In this document: positions 45,205 to 56,652 of the stretch, piece after piece
Layout: every line of letters begins with the position of its first letter
How positions within the stretch are numbered: the first letter of the stretch is position 1
Assembly: GCA_013347225.1 (NCBI GenBank)
Contig: CP054595.1
Span: forward strand, 3,282,415-3,346,414
Length of the DNA: 64,000 nt
Direction: 5' to 3'
Source of the DNA: Candidatus Accumulibacter similis
GTDB lineage: Bacteria; Pseudomonadota; Gammaproteobacteria; Burkholderiales; Rhodocyclaceae
Notes under the pieces: generated by a model
The model's input: only the letters and a program-made list of their open reading frames with translations
Databases searched by the model: none
What the model was told of the DNA's origin: nothing
Translations under genes and position numbers: made by a program

Positions 45205-46209
45205 TCAGGTGGCAACGAGCCGCAGCGACAGTTGCCGGAATTCGTCCCACACATCGCCGCGCAGAGCCCCCTTGATCATCCGGTCGATGCGCGCGGCGTG
45301 CGCGAGCGCGGCGTTCACCTGCTCCGCCCGCATCCTTTGCACCGCCCGCCGGAACAGCGCCTGACGCGGCCCCCAGACGCGCGCGTCCCGAAGCAGGGAA
45401 TCGAGTGCGTGACGACGGTCGAGACCGGAGCGCACCTGCGCCAGTGCGCGCACCTCCTCGGTCAGCGCCCAGAGGACCAGCGGCGGCGCCTCGCCCTCCT
45501 GCTGCAAGCCGTCGAGGGTGCGCGTCAGGCGCGCCACATCGCCGCTCAACAGCGCCTCGCGCAAGGCGTCGAGGTCGTAGCGAGCGACATCGAGCACCGC
45601 GTCGCGAATCTGTTGCAGGCTCAGCGCACCATCCGGGTAGAGTACGGCGAGCTTGAGGATCTCCTGATGCGCTGCCAGCAGGTTGCCCTCGACACGCTCG
45701 GCAATGAAGCGCAGTCCGTCGGCGCCTGCACTCTGCTGCTGGCGGGCCAGGCGGCCGGCCAGCCAGCCGGGCAACTCGGCGAGGCCGGGTGAGAGCAGCT
45801 TGACGACGACCCCGGCGGCAGCGACGGCCGCCATCCAGGCCGATTTCTCCTCCCGCCATTCGACACCGATCATGCTCACCAGCAGGAGCGAATCCGGCGA
45901 CGGACGGGCACAATACTCCTGCAGCGCCAAGCCGCCCTCGCGTCCCGGCTTGCCGCCGGGAATGCGCAGATCGAGCAACATCCGGCCGCCGAACAGCGAC
46001 ATGCTGCCGGCGGCATGATGCAGCTCGTGCCAGTTGAAGCCGGCGATGGCGGTAAGCACCTGGCGCTCGTCGAATCCCTGGCGACGGGCGGCAGCCCGGA
46101 TCGCGTCGGCGGCCTCGATGACCAGCAACGGCTCGTCACCGTAGACGAGATAGACCGGCCGCAACTCGCGGGCAAGGTGGGCTGCCAGTTGTTCGCCCTT
46201 GAGCTGCAT
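45205..46209 (-). CDS. holA: DNA polymerase III subunit delta
   Basis: Clamp-loader wrench subunit that opens the beta clamp. 334 residues, usual length. It starts MQLKGEQLAAHLARELRPVYLVYGDEPLLVIEAADAIR, typical for HolA, with QEYCARPSPDSLLLVSM, the AAA+ lid region NLLAAHQEILKLAVL and a helical C-terminus (RIDRMIKGALRGDVWDEF). It follows lptE by 11 nt in the conserved order leuS-lptE-holA. Confidence 0.93.
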   Translation of the reverse strand: MQLKGEQLAAHLARELRPVYLVYGDEPLLVIEAADAIRAAARRQGFDERQVLTAIAGFNWHELHHAAGSMSLFGGRMLLDLRIPGGKPGREGGLALQEYCARPSPDSLLLVSMIGVEWREEKSAWMAAVAAAGVVVKLLSPGLAELPGWLAGRLARQQQSAGADGLRFIAERVEGNLLAAHQEILKLAVLYPDGALSLQQIRDAVLDVARYDLDALREALLSGDVARLTRTLDGLQQEGEAPPLVLWALTEEVRALAQVRSGLDRRHALDSLLRDARVWGPRQALFRRAVQRMRAEQVNAALAHAARIDRMIKGALRGDVWDEFRQLSLRLVAT

Positions 46210-46220
46210 GCCTGCAGGAA

Positions 46221-46745
46221 CTAGCTTCCGGCGTCCACGAAAACCGGTTTGGCAGCCGCCAGGCGACGCATCAACTGTTGCACGAGATCCAGTTCCATGT
46301 CCCGCCAGAGCAGTGTTTCCTCCTGCTGCTTGGCAAGCACCTGCGAGTCGTCGTAGGTCAGGTCGCGCACCAGTTCGACACTGGCCGGCGGCACGACGTC
46401 GCGGCCCCTGTTGTCGGTCAGCCGATACGGAAACAGATAGCGCAACCGCAGCTCGCTGACCCTGCCGGTACCCGAAACGGTCAGGATCACCCGGTCGCGA
46501 TACTCGGCGCCGGGAACGAACAGGACCTGCGCCTCGCTCGCCGTCTCCACCAGGAGGGTCGGGTTCGATGCCTTGATCGATCGCCTGAGCTGGGCGCCGA
46601 TCACCGAGTAGTCGGCAACCGCAAGGTACAGGCTGTCGAAGGGAAAGGAGTAGGAACCGCGCAGCTGAAAGCCGCAGGCAGCGAGCAGCGCACCAACGGC
46701 GAGGAGGACGATGGCGCGCAGGGCGGCGGGCATGGCAGGGTTCAT
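46221..46745 (-). CDS. lptE: LPS-assembly lipoprotein LptE
   Basis: Outer-membrane lipoprotein plugging the LptD barrel that places LPS in the outer leaflet. 174 residues with a lipoprotein signal peptide and lipobox LLAACGFQLRG (Cys near residue 25), then the LptE pattern GFQLRGSYSFPFDSLYLA, LTVSGTGRVSELRLRYLF and AKQQEETLLWRDMELDLVQQL. It starts 7 nt after the leuS stop and precedes holA, so it shares the leuS transcript. Confidence 0.93.
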   Translation of the reverse strand: MNPAMPAALRAIVLLAVGALLAACGFQLRGSYSFPFDSLYLAVADYSVIGAQLRRSIKASNPTLLVETASEAQVLFVPGAEYRDRVILTVSGTGRVSELRLRYLFPYRLTDNRGRDVVPPASVELVRDLTYDDSQVLAKQQEETLLWRDMELDLVQQLMRRLAAAKPVFVDAGS

Positions 46746-46752
46746 TGCGGTC

Positions 46753-49409
<2,657 letters not shown>

Positions 49410-49560
49410 CGCGCATAGCCATGCCCTCCCGTCGCCGCGCGACCGATCTGCGCCGTCGCCGGCTGCCTCGGCCGAGCCGCCCGAGGCGCTGCAAGCTCGC
49501 GTCGGGCGCGGCCTGGCGCCGCTCCCCCTGGTCGCCTCGCGGCGACGGCGGCAGCAGCCC

Positions 49561-50361
49561 TCAGCTGCGCGGATCCGGCACAAATCCGCCCGGGAAGGGA
49601 TTGGGCTGCGACGCCTGCCGCGGCCGCGGGATGATGCCCTGGGCGAGCAGGCGCGAGCGACTGTCGTAGTGGATGCTGACGATCTCCGCCGGCTGCTCGC
49701 TGGCACGGTGGAACTCGGTGTACTGCGTCGGTTCGCTGAGGCGCTCGCCGTGGCCCGTGCCGAGGCGGCTGGCCGGCTGCTGCCTGGCGCGAGCCGCCTC
49801 GTCGGCGAGCGCTTCGGCGGCGGATGCCGCCTTGGCTGTCGCCGCCGCCGACGCACTCTCGCCAACCGCGCCGGCCTCGTTGTCACGCGACGGTCGTGCT
49901 GCTGTCGGTGCTGGCGCGACGCTCTCGCGGAACACGGCGACGGCAATCACGCCGACATTGCGTGGTCGCTCGGTTCGACCGGCGTAACTGTCGGCGACGC
50001 TGGTGAAATAGAATGCGGCGACCTCGTCCATGCTCTTGCGCCAGCCTGAAACCTCGGTCGACTGCCCCGCCGAGAGAACGTAGCCCGACTGCGATGTGGC
50101 GGCCGTCTGACCACTGATGGCGTTGATGCCGTCAACCGAGAGCACCGTCAGCACCCGCCCGGCCGTCCTGTTGTGCAGGTGTACAGCATAGCGACTGCCG
50201 GGTGTGCCAGCGACGTAGAGGCGGCCCTGGTGGCGATGCACCTCGAGCCGCTCGCCCGTCTGGCGATCGACGACGCTGATGTCGACCAGTGCGCCGGCGT
50301 CGGCGATACTCATGCAGGCTGCCAGCGGCAGGGCGGCGAGCAGGGTGGCGAATCGGTTCAT
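49561..50361 (-). CDS. Exported hypothetical protein linked to ECF sigma genes
   Basis: 266 residues with a signal peptide (MNRFATLLAALPLAACMSIADA) that could also be a lipobox (LAAC). The mature N-terminal ~130 residues look like a compact beta domain (DISVVDRQTGERLEVHRHQG, YAVHLHNRTAGRVLTVLSVDG, SGYVLSAGQSTEVSGWRKS, GVIAVAVFRES). The rest is Ala/Glu-rich and probably disordered. It follows the sigma/anti-sigma-like pair by 62 nt, so it may be part of that regulated unit. I do not recognise a function. Confidence 0.65.
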   Translation of the reverse strand: MNRFATLLAALPLAACMSIADAGALVDISVVDRQTGERLEVHRHQGRLYVAGTPGSRYAVHLHNRTAGRVLTVLSVDGINAISGQTAATSQSGYVLSAGQSTEVSGWRKSMDEVAAFYFTSVADSYAGRTERPRNVGVIAVAVFRESVAPAPTAARPSRDNEAGAVGESASAAATAKAASAAEALADEAARARQQPASRLGTGHGERLSEPTQYTEFHRASEQPAEIVSIHYDSRSRLLAQGIIPRPRQASQPNPFPGGFVPDPRS

Positions 50362-50423
50362 GACGGTCTCCTGAATGGACTTGGTGACCGTGTAAACGCC
50401 GCCGACCGGCGAACGGGGTCAAG

Positions 50424-51296
50424 TCACTGGCGAAATTCTTCCGGCAGCGGGTACCCTGGGTGGGCACGACGAAACTCGGCAAGCTGCTGCGCGGCTTCGA
50501 CGCTGCGACCCTCGCGGCGCAATCTGCGGATCTCTTCGAGCCAGTCTTCGGCGCTGCGTCCATCGTCGGTGCGCGACTTGGCCACTGCCCTCCCCTGCTT
50601 GCGCGCGGCCGCTGCCTGCCCGAGGGCAGCCGCCTCTTGCTCGGCCCCCGCCACCACAGGCGCGGGAGTGGCGGCTGCGGGTACGGCGCCGCTCTCTTTC
50701 GCCACTGGCCGCGCCGATCCCACAGCCGCCACTCCCGGCCGGTCCACGGACGGACCGTCGCTGTGACGCGGCGAGTCAGCGGCCGCCGGGCGCGTGCCGC
50801 TCTCTCCCGTCGTTGGCGTCGCGTTCGGCCCACCCGAGCGTTCCTCGCTGGCCTTCTGCCGCGGCGCCGCTCGCTGAGCCGCGGCGCCGGCACCAGCCGT
50901 AGCGTCGCCGGCGACGGCAGCCGGTGCCGCCACTTCTGGCGCTGCCGCCGGTGCCGACGCCGGCGCAGCGAGATCTCGTGCAACCCCAGCCGGCGGCACG
51001 CCCGGCGCAGCCGACCGCGGCGACTCCACCTCGGTCTCCCGGCGGGCGTCGGCAGGCTGCCGCTCGTGCAGGAGCGACAGCGTCAGGGTCAGTACCAGCG
51101 TCGTCGCCAGCGCCAGCGTCGTGCGCCAGCGCTGCCACCAGGTGCGCCGCGCAACAGTCGCTGGTGCGCGCACTGCGGCGCGCGCCGCCGCGATGATCCG
51201 CTCATCGCCTGCGGCCGATGGCTCATCGCGGGCATGCTCCCGATAGAGTGCCGATACTGGCGGGTCGCCCCGGAAATCCGGCTGCAGTTCGCTCAT
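50424..51296 (-). CDS. Anti-sigma-like single-pass membrane protein
   Basis: 290 residues. A short cytoplasmic N-terminus (MSELQPDFRGDPPVSALYREH) precedes one membrane span (WRTTLALATTLVLTLTLSLL, ~55-75), then a long Ala/Pro/Gly-rich periplasmic region and a final helical segment (DWLEEIRRLRREGRSVEAAQQ). It overlaps the ECF sigma gene by 4 nt (ATGA), the usual sigma/anti-sigma arrangement. No zinc-binding anti-sigma motif is seen, so its role as the antagonist rests on context and topology. Confidence 0.7.
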   Translation of the reverse strand: MSELQPDFRGDPPVSALYREHARDEPSAAGDERIIAAARAAVRAPATVARRTWWQRWRTTLALATTLVLTLTLSLLHERQPADARRETEVESPRSAAPGVPPAGVARDLAAPASAPAAAPEVAAPAAVAGDATAGAGAAAQRAAPRQKASEERSGGPNATPTTGESGTRPAAADSPRHSDGPSVDRPGVAAVGSARPVAKESGAVPAAATPAPVVAGAEQEAAALGQAAAARKQGRAVAKSRTDDGRSAEDWLEEIRRLRREGRSVEAAQQLAEFRRAHPGYPLPEEFRQ

Positions 51297-51877
51297 AGCA
51301 GATCCCGCAAGTTCGTCCTGAGTTTGCCCAGCGCGTAGCGCAGGCGACTCTTGGTCGTTTCACGACCGCAGCCGGTGGCAACGGCAATCTCGTCCAGCGT
51401 CAGGCCGCCCTCCTCGGCGAGCAGAAAGGCTTCACGCTGCAGCGGCGGCAACTCGTCCAGAGCCAGACTGATCCTGCGTGCCGTGTCGTGCCGCTCGTGC
51501 AGGACGTGCGGCATTTCCTCACTCGCTGCCGGCAAGCGTTCGATCAACTCGTCGCCCTCCTCGGCATCATCGGCGCCGGACTCGTAGTGCACCAGCAGAT
51601 GCCGGGCATGCTCGCGATAGTGATCGATCAGGCGGTGGCGGGCGATGCGGAAGAGCCAGGTCGGAAAGCGCGCCAGCGGCTCGTACTGGCTGCGCGCATT
51701 GATCACCTTCAACCAGACATCCTGGTGCAACTCATCGGCCAGCGTCGGGTCACCGCATTGCCGCGCCAGATAGCGGTAAAGCGGGCCGCGGTGGCGACGA
51801 TAGAGCAGTGTGAAGGCATCGGCATCACCTGCGCGGTAGGCCAGCATCAGTCGCTCGTCACTCCAGTCCGTCTGCAT
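51293..51877 (-). CDS. ECF-family RNA polymerase sigma factor
   Basis: 194 residues with sigma region 2 (DADAFTLLYRRHRGPLYRYL, ADELHQDVWLKV, FPTWLFRIARHRLIDHYR) and region 4 (LPPLQREAFLLAEEGGLTLDEIAVATGCGRETTKSRLRYA, quoted in parts from ~140 on). The Asp-x-x-W-linked helix in region 2.3 and the C-terminal helix-turn-helix define an ECF sigma. It is translationally coupled to the anti-sigma-like gene and divergent from the FecR-SPOR gene, which may be a target. Confidence 0.88.
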   Translation of the reverse strand: MQTDWSDERLMLAYRAGDADAFTLLYRRHRGPLYRYLARQCGDPTLADELHQDVWLKVINARSQYEPLARFPTWLFRIARHRLIDHYREHARHLLVHYESGADDAEEGDELIERLPAASEEMPHVLHERHDTARRISLALDELPPLQREAFLLAEEGGLTLDEIAVATGCGRETTKSRLRYALGKLRTNLRDLL

Positions 51878-51987
51878 GGCGGCAGTCTAGCCGCTGCGCC
51901 GACAAACGCAAGCAGGCACGGCGGGCGCCAGCGTGGTCGTTGCGGGCGGTGCTAGAATCCGGGCTTCATCGTCGCCAGGAACAGGTC

Positions 51988-52926
51988 ATGAATCGGAATC
52001 GCCTACACGCTCTTGTGGCTTTCTGCCTGATCGCGGCGCCGGTCGCCGCGTCGGCAGCTCCGGTGGCCGACGCGGTCGTCGCCGGTGTCCTCATGCCGGC
52101 CTGGCTCGAGCGCCATGGTGCTCGGCTGGAGCTGACACCGGGAGTGGCGCTGCAGAATCGCGACCGCCTGCGCACCGGCGGCAACGCGCGCGTCGAGGTA
52201 CGCCTGCGCGACGGCAGCGTGCTGCGCCTTGCCGGTGACACGCAGTGCGAACTGAACGCGCTCGGCGTGCGTGAGCCGGAGGTCTTCACCGCGGCGATCG
52301 ATGTGGCGCAGGGCACAGTGCGATTGACCACCGGCGAACTGGCGCGCAGCCTGCGACAAAGAGCCATCAATCTGCGGGTCGGCACGCTCACTGCCAGCGT
52401 CCGTGGCACCGACCTGTGGGGCACCGCCGACGGCGCCGGCGACCGCATCTGCCTGCTCGAGGGGGTCGTCACGCTGCTGCAGCCGGACAGCGAAGCACGG
52501 CAGGTCGGCGAGGCGGGCAGTTGCTATCTGGCAGCCAAGGATGGCGGCCCGGCCGCGTTGCAGGCTGTCACTCCGGGACAGCTGGCGTGGTGGGCAGCGC
52601 AGACGGGAATGCCGCCAGGGGCAGCGCCGGCAAGCGAGACAACGACGGCAGCGCCGAGGCCGGCACGCGTCGCGCGCTCCGCCCGTGCTGGCAGCTGGTC
52701 GGTCGAAGTGGCTGCCGTCGATGGCGAAGCGGCCGCGCTGTCGGTCTACGACCGCGCGCGCGCTGCGGGCTACGGCGCACGCATCCGACCAGTGCCCGCG
52801 GCCGGCGGTGGCTACCGCTACGCGCTTCGCCTCGGGCCATTGCCCTCCGAATCCGAGGCGGCTGCGCTGGCCACGGAGATCGGCAACGCGCTGCCGCTCG
52901 CGCCGGTGAGCCTCGTCCGCAACTGA
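51988..52926 (+). CDS. Exported FecR-domain / SPOR-domain protein
   Basis: 312 residues with signal peptide (LHALVAFCLIAAPVAASA). Residues ~40-170 form a FecR-type domain (LELTPGVALQNRDRLRTGG, ARVEVRLRDGSVLRLAG, VRGTDLWGTADG). Residues ~235-312 form a SPOR peptidoglycan-binding domain (WSVEVAAVDGEAAALSVYDR, YRYALRLGPLPSESEA). ATG 51988 has AGGAACAGG upstream. Divergent from the ECF sigma gene across 110 nt that contain a TAGAAT -10-like element at about 51952. It probably senses or scaffolds at the cell wall; exact role unknown. Confidence 0.8.
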   Translation: MNRNRLHALVAFCLIAAPVAASAAPVADAVVAGVLMPAWLERHGARLELTPGVALQNRDRLRTGGNARVEVRLRDGSVLRLAGDTQCELNALGVREPEVFTAAIDVAQGTVRLTTGELARSLRQRAINLRVGTLTASVRGTDLWGTADGAGDRICLLEGVVTLLQPDSEARQVGEAGSCYLAAKDGGPAALQAVTPGQLAWWAAQTGMPPGAAPASETTTAAPRPARVARSARAGSWSVEVAAVDGEAAALSVYDRARAAGYGARIRPVPAAGGGYRYALRLGPLPSESEAAALATEIGNALPLAPVSLVRN

Positions 52927-53012
52927 CGCCGTCTCGCCACGGCTGGCTGCCGAGGCTGCGGCAGACGGTGGCGGGTCACACGTGGTGGTGGATGCATGGA
53001 CGACAAGAAGGA

Positions 53013-53360
53013 CTAGCAGGCGTGCCGCTGTGGGCCGAAGAAGTTCAGCCAGTTCGACTGCCACAGGCGGACGAGGCTATGCGCCGTGATCAGGTTGAGT
53101 TTCGAGATCCGGTTCTGGTGGCGCAACAGCCACGAGACGCAGGTTCTTGAAGCGACTGCGTCACGGGCTACCGAATGGTCGCCCTCGGCCTCCGCATAGT
53201 CGATGAAACGTTCCACCGCGAGGCGGCAATAGTCGGAACTCGTGCAGCACCCGGCGATCACTTCGGCTTCGCCAGCTGCACGCCGCCACAGCTTGAGCGC
53301 CAGCTCTTCACTGATGCCGGTGCGGTGCGCGATCCACGGCAGGATTTTCGGTGCTTTCAT
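53013..53360 (-). CDS. Small hypothetical protein (115 aa)
   Basis: Begins MKAPKILPWIAHRTGISEEL and continues ALKLWRRAAGEAEVIAG, a helical, Trp- and Arg-containing N-terminus, with a hydrophilic helical remainder (YCRLAVERFIDYAEAEGD). ATG 53360 has AGGAG nine bases upstream and a perfect TATAAT -10 about 90 nt upstream; the longer open frame to 54032 is chance. No family recognised. The promoter and ribosome site argue that it is expressed. Confidence 0.6.
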   Translation of the reverse strand: MKAPKILPWIAHRTGISEELALKLWRRAAGEAEVIAGCCTSSDYCRLAVERFIDYAEAEGDHSVARDAVASRTCVSWLLRHQNRISKLNLITAHSLVRLWQSNWLNFFGPQRHAC

Positions 53361-53865
53361 CAAGGTACTCCTGAGATTCGGGTTCTGCCGGACCGCTGGG
53401 ACGGACCATCCGTCCCGAAGCAGGTCTCTGTTGCAATGCAGCATAATTATAGCGAATGTACGTTCGAGAAGTGAGCAATTCATTCTAAACTGCTGACCCC
53501 GTCCCCGATTCAAGCCATTGGAAGCATCTCCACACAGTTGCAGGCCTCTCCGTGCCCGCACCGGAGCACCGCAACGATGATCCAGCCGGCTGATCCAGGA
53601 GGCTGCGCGGCCCCTTGCGCGACACCATGACCTCCCGATCTGTCTGCAGCTTAGCGCGCCATCACCCCGGCGACCGTGACGTAATCCACCCCACGGCCGA
53701 GGTTTTCCGCAGTCTCCTGGCCAGGGCTGGCGGGCACGCGCGAGTGGCGCTGCAGGACGCGCTGCAACCGCGACAGCCAGCCGATCCGCGGCGCCGCGGC
53801 GGGGTGCACCGGACTGCAACCCGCAGCGGCGCCGCGCGCCGCGCTGCCGAGCGGCAACCCGACGA
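53361..53865. other. Non-coding gap
   Basis: Contains the -10 element at 53446-53451. The remaining ~400 bases are GC-rich with only short, unconvincing frames on both strands; nothing else recognised. Confidence 0.4.
53446..53451 (-). promoter_or_regulatory. Perfect -10 element upstream of the 115-aa gene
   Basis: TATAAT on the - strand within an AT-rich patch unlike the surrounding GC-rich DNA; expected start near 53439. Just downstream is ttgcaatgcagca-like TGC-rich sequence that could be a regulator site. No clear -35. Confidence 0.45.
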
Positions 53866-54513
53866 CTAACCGGCCGTGAAGGCCGAATACGCCTGATAGG
53901 CGGCGAATACCGCCAGAGCGATGAAGAAGGTACCGCTGATGCGGTGCAGCACCTGCAGCGGGATTTTCTGCAGGATCGTTCGGCCGGCAAGGATTCCGAG
54001 CGCCGAAGTCGCTGCCAGCGCGAGCGTCGCACCCAGCCAGACGCCAGCCGGGACGTGCGTGCTGCTCATGGCGACAACTGCGAGCTGTGTCTTGTCACCG
54101 AACTCCGCCACAGTGAGCAGCAGGAAGGTGGTGAAGAAGATACCGTGACCACTTTTCTCCTCGACTTCCTCGTCGTCGTCGTCGGCCTTGGCGCGCAGGG
54201 CGTGCAGCCCGAAGGTGAAGAACAGCAGGGCGACAACCGCACTGACCACCCATTCCGGCAACCAACTGGCGATGGCGACGCCGAAGACGACAGCGAGCGT
54301 GTTGAGCAGGGCGAACGCTGCCACGGCGCCGAGCATGACCGGCAACGGTCGATGCCGCGAGGCCAGGGTCATGCAGACCAGTTGGCTCTTGTCGCCGATC
54401 TCGGCGGCAGCGATGAGCGCGAAACTGGTTGCCGCCGCCGCCGAGAACTCGACGGCACTGCCGGTACCGAAGAGAGAAGAAAGCTGAGGCAGCAGGCCCG
54501 GTGCGTTTTCCAA
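53866..54513 (-). CDS. TMEM165/GDT1 family cation transporter
   Basis: 215-residue membrane protein of the UPF0016/GDT1 family, which moves Mn2+ or Ca2+ against protons. It has two inverted copies of the E-x-G-D-K-[ST] motif: EIGDKSQ at 38-44 and EFGDKTQ near 145, each within a hydrophobic span, joined by an acidic linker (KADDDDEEVEEKSGHG). I place the start at a TTG codon (54513) because GGGGAGA lies five bases upstream and relatives begin close to the first span; the open frame continues upstream to 54771 without family similarity. I searched the leader for a yybP-ykoY manganese riboswitch and saw no clear match. Confidence 0.88.
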   Translation of the reverse strand: MENAPGLLPQLSSLFGTGSAVEFSAAAATSFALIAAAEIGDKSQLVCMTLASRHRPLPVMLGAVAAFALLNTLAVVFGVAIASWLPEWVVSAVVALLFFTFGLHALRAKADDDDEEVEEKSGHGIFFTTFLLLTVAEFGDKTQLAVVAMSSTHVPAGVWLGATLALAATSALGILAGRTILQKIPLQVLHRISGTFFIALAVFAAYQAYSAFTAG

Positions 54514-54730
54514 TCGTGTCTCCCCGCGAATGATCAGTGAAGGTGATTGTCCGCCGGCGATCAGCGATCCGACAGCGAAGCCGGCGGATCGTAGCGCCGG
54601 CTGCGCCGCCTGCTCAAGTCCATGGACTGCAAAAGACCGACAATTGCCGCAATTCCGTCTCTCCAGCACCACAACGCAAGACTGCTGCGGCGCAACATAC
54701 CATGCCGGGGGTCGATCTTGCGCCACTGTT

Positions 54731-55124
54731 CCAGCACGGCCCGCGTTGGTTACGCGCGGAGCGCCAGGCACGCTCCTCCGTCAGTCCCGCCTTCATCAAG
54801 TCTTTGGCTCGAGTACAAGGACGTTGCCACTGTCGCCACAGAATGCAGCGCAGCTTGTGCCTGATCGAGCCATCCAACTCTTGCAGCGCCCGCATGGTCT
54901 CGGTCAGCCTGAACCTTGGGCGTCGGGATGCCGGGTGTGCGCACCCGGCCTTGCGGCTTCGGTACGTCCACCCGACGTACCGGTCGGGGGATGTACTCCC
55001 CGGCCAGTGGCTCGGCCTTGCTGGTCGGCCAGTGCTGCCCGCGGTGCGCTTTGAACTCGGCGATGCCGATGCCATCGACGCCGGCCGCGCCTTCGTCCTT
55101 GGGCACTTTCCACCTCCAGGCAAG
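54731..55124 (-). pseudogene. Group II intron reverse transcriptase/maturase remnant
   Basis: Read on the - strand, the first ~65 codons (55124 to ~54921) give LAWRWKVPKDEGAAGVDG...PRPVRRVDVPKPQGRVRTPGIPT, the N-terminal RT-0/RT-1 region of group II intron proteins. Immediately after, in another frame (~54913 to 54731), comes LDGSIRHKLRCILWRQWQR...LTEERAWRSARNQRGPCWN, the far C-terminal maturase region. The ~300 residues between, including the YADD active site, are missing, so an internal deletion plus frameshift killed the gene. It lies just downstream of the aceA terminator, a typical landing place for bacterial-class C introns. Confidence 0.85.
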
Positions 55125-55147
55125 TGCGCGCTGCCGGGCACACCAAG

Positions 55148-55172
55148 AAAAAGCCGCGCCCGGGGCGCGGCT
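55148..55172 (-). terminator. Rho-independent terminator of aceA
   Basis: On the - strand: perfect 9-bp stem agccgcgcc / ggcgcggct with a 3-nt loop, followed by TTTTT, 33 nt after the aceA stop. Confidence 0.9.
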
Positions 55173-55204
55173 TCGATCATCGCTTTCGCCCGCAGTGCAG
55201 CGAC

Positions 55205-56503
55205 TCAGTGGAACTGCTCCTCCTCGGTCGAACCGGTGAGCGCAGTGACCGACGAACTGCCACCCTGGATGACCGTCGTCACCTCGTCGAAGTACCCGGT
55301 GCCGACTTCCTGCTGGTGCGAGACAAAGGTGTAGCCGCGGTCACGCGCAGCGAATTCGGGCTCCTGCACCTTCTCGACGTAGGCCGTCATGCCGCGTGCG
55401 ACATAGTCCTGTGCCAAGTCGAACATGTGGTACCACATGTTGTGGATGCCGGCGAGCGTGATGAACTGGTACTTGTAACCCATGGCACCGAGTTCCCGCT
55501 GGAACTTGGCGATCGTCGCATCGTCGAGGTTCTTCTTCCAGTTGAACGACGGCGAGCAATTGTAGGCGAGCATCTTGCCCGGGTGCTTGTCGCGCACCGC
55601 CTCGGCGAACTGGCGGGCGAAGTCGAGATCCGGCGTGCCCGTCTCGCACCACACGAGGTCGGCATAGTCGGCATAGGCGACGGCACGCGAGATCGCCTGC
55701 TGCAGACCCTTCCTGGTCTTGTAGAAGCCTTCCGAGGTGCGCTCGCCGGTGACGAAGGGCCTGTCGTTGTCGTCGCAGTCGGAAGTCAGCAGGTCGGCTG
55801 CTTCGGCGTCGGTGCGCGCGATCACCAGCGTCGGCACACCGCAGACGTCGGCGGCGAAACGGGCGGCAATCAGCTTCTGAACGGCTTCCTGCGTCGGCAC
55901 CAGCACCTTGCCACCCATGTGACCGCATTTCTTGACCGACGCGAGTTGGTCTTCCCAGTGGACGCCCGCGGCGCCGGCACGGATCATCGCCTTCATCAGT
56001 TCGAAGGCGTTCAGCACGCCACCGAAACCGGCCTCGGCGTCAGCGACGATCGGTGCGAAGTAATCGATGTAGCCCTTGTCGCCCGGGTTCACGTCCTTCG
56101 AGAACTGGATCTCGTCAGCGCGGCGGAAGGAGTTGTTGATGCGCTCGACGACCTTCGGTACCGAATCGACCGGATACAGCGACTGGTCGGGGTACATCGC
56201 CGCGTAGGAGTTGTTGTCGGCGGCGACCTGCCAGCCGGAGAGGTAGATCGCCTTGACGCCAGCCTTGACCTGCTGCATCGCCTGACCACCGGTCAGCGCG
56301 CCGAGGCAGTTGACGTAGGGTTCGTTGTTGACCAGGTTCCAGAGCTTCTCGGCGCCGCGCCGGGCGACCGTGTACTCGATCGGGAACGAGCCGCGCAGGC
56401 GGACGACGTCGGCCGCCGAATAGCCACGCTTGATTCCCTTCCAGCGTGGATTCTCGGCCCAGTCTTTCTCAAGTTCGGCGATCTGTTGCTCTCTAGTGCT
56501 CAT
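55205..56503 (-). CDS. aceA: Isocitrate lyase
   Basis: Splits isocitrate into succinate and glyoxylate, the first glyoxylate-shunt step, allowing growth on acetate or mobilisation of PHA. 432 residues, the standard AceA length. The catalytic KKCGHMGGK has Cys193; [54 protein letters not shown] and [12 protein letters not shown] are also present. ATG 56503 begins [15 protein letters not shown] with GAGGT upstream. Strong promoter and operator-like palindrome upstream; terminator at 55148. aceB is not in this window. Confidence 0.96.
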   Translation of the reverse strand: MSTREQQIAELEKDWAENPRWKGIKRGYSAADVVRLRGSFPIEYTVARRGAEKLWNLVNNEPYVNCLGALTGGQAMQQVKAGVKAIYLSGWQVAADNNSYAAMYPDQSLYPVDSVPKVVERINNSFRRADEIQFSKDVNPGDKGYIDYFAPIVADAEAGFGGVLNAFELMKAMIRAGAAGVHWEDQLASVKKCGHMGGKVLVPTQEAVQKLIAARFAADVCGVPTLVIARTDAEAADLLTSDCDDNDRPFVTGERTSEGFYKTRKGLQQAISRAVAYADYADLVWCETGTPDLDFARQFAEAVRDKHPGKMLAYNCSPSFNWKKNLDDATIAKFQRELGAMGYKYQFITLAGIHNMWYHMFDLAQDYVARGMTAYVEKVQEPEFAARDRGYTFVSHQQEVGTGYFDEVTTVIQGGSSSVTALTGSTEEEQFH

Positions 56504-56607
56504 GATTGACCTCACGAAAAATTTGCAAATGCAGAGGGGGCTATGGCGACGCCCACGGTTCGGCTGAGGAACTGCTGCACGCCAATCCGGGGCGACCAAT
56601 GGGGAGA

Positions 56608-56636
56608 AGTATAGTGATCTTTTGCCACGCCGGCAA
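56608..56636 (-). promoter_or_regulatory. Sigma-70 promoter of aceA
   Basis: - strand -35 TTGCCG (56631-56636) and -10 TATACT (56608-56613) with a 17-bp spacer. The start is expected near 56601, giving a ~98-nt leader. The palindrome at 56639-56652 abuts the -35 upstream. Confidence 0.6.
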
Positions 56637-56638
56637 CA

Positions 56639-56652
56639 GTCTTATATAAGAC
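56639..56652. promoter_or_regulatory. Perfect 14-bp palindrome (operator-like) upstream of aceA
   Basis: GTCTTATATAAGAC is self-complementary over all 14 bases, in an AT-rich patch (56641-56670) that also carries a related half-site, ataagatat. The position two bases upstream of the -35 suits a dimeric regulator that activates or represses aceA. The regulator cannot be named from sequence alone. Confidence 0.6.

Larger units (their letters stand above)
54514..55204. other. Gap with decayed group II intron and aceA terminator
   Basis: Between the GDT1 gene and aceA. It holds the reverse-transcriptase remnant at 54731-55124 and the aceA terminator at 55148-55172. The ~200 bases next to the GDT1 gene show no recognised structure. 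Confidence 0.6.

Noticed and set aside
50460..51338. 292-codon + strand frame opposite the anti-sigma-like gene
   Set aside because: Arg-rich complement of an Ala/Pro-rich coding region; the - strand has the ATGA coupling to the sigma gene and a membrane span.
54514..54720. yybP-ykoY manganese riboswitch before the GDT1-family gene
   Set aside because: Such genes often carry one, but I could not find its conserved internal loops; the only GGGGAGA is the ribosome-binding site.
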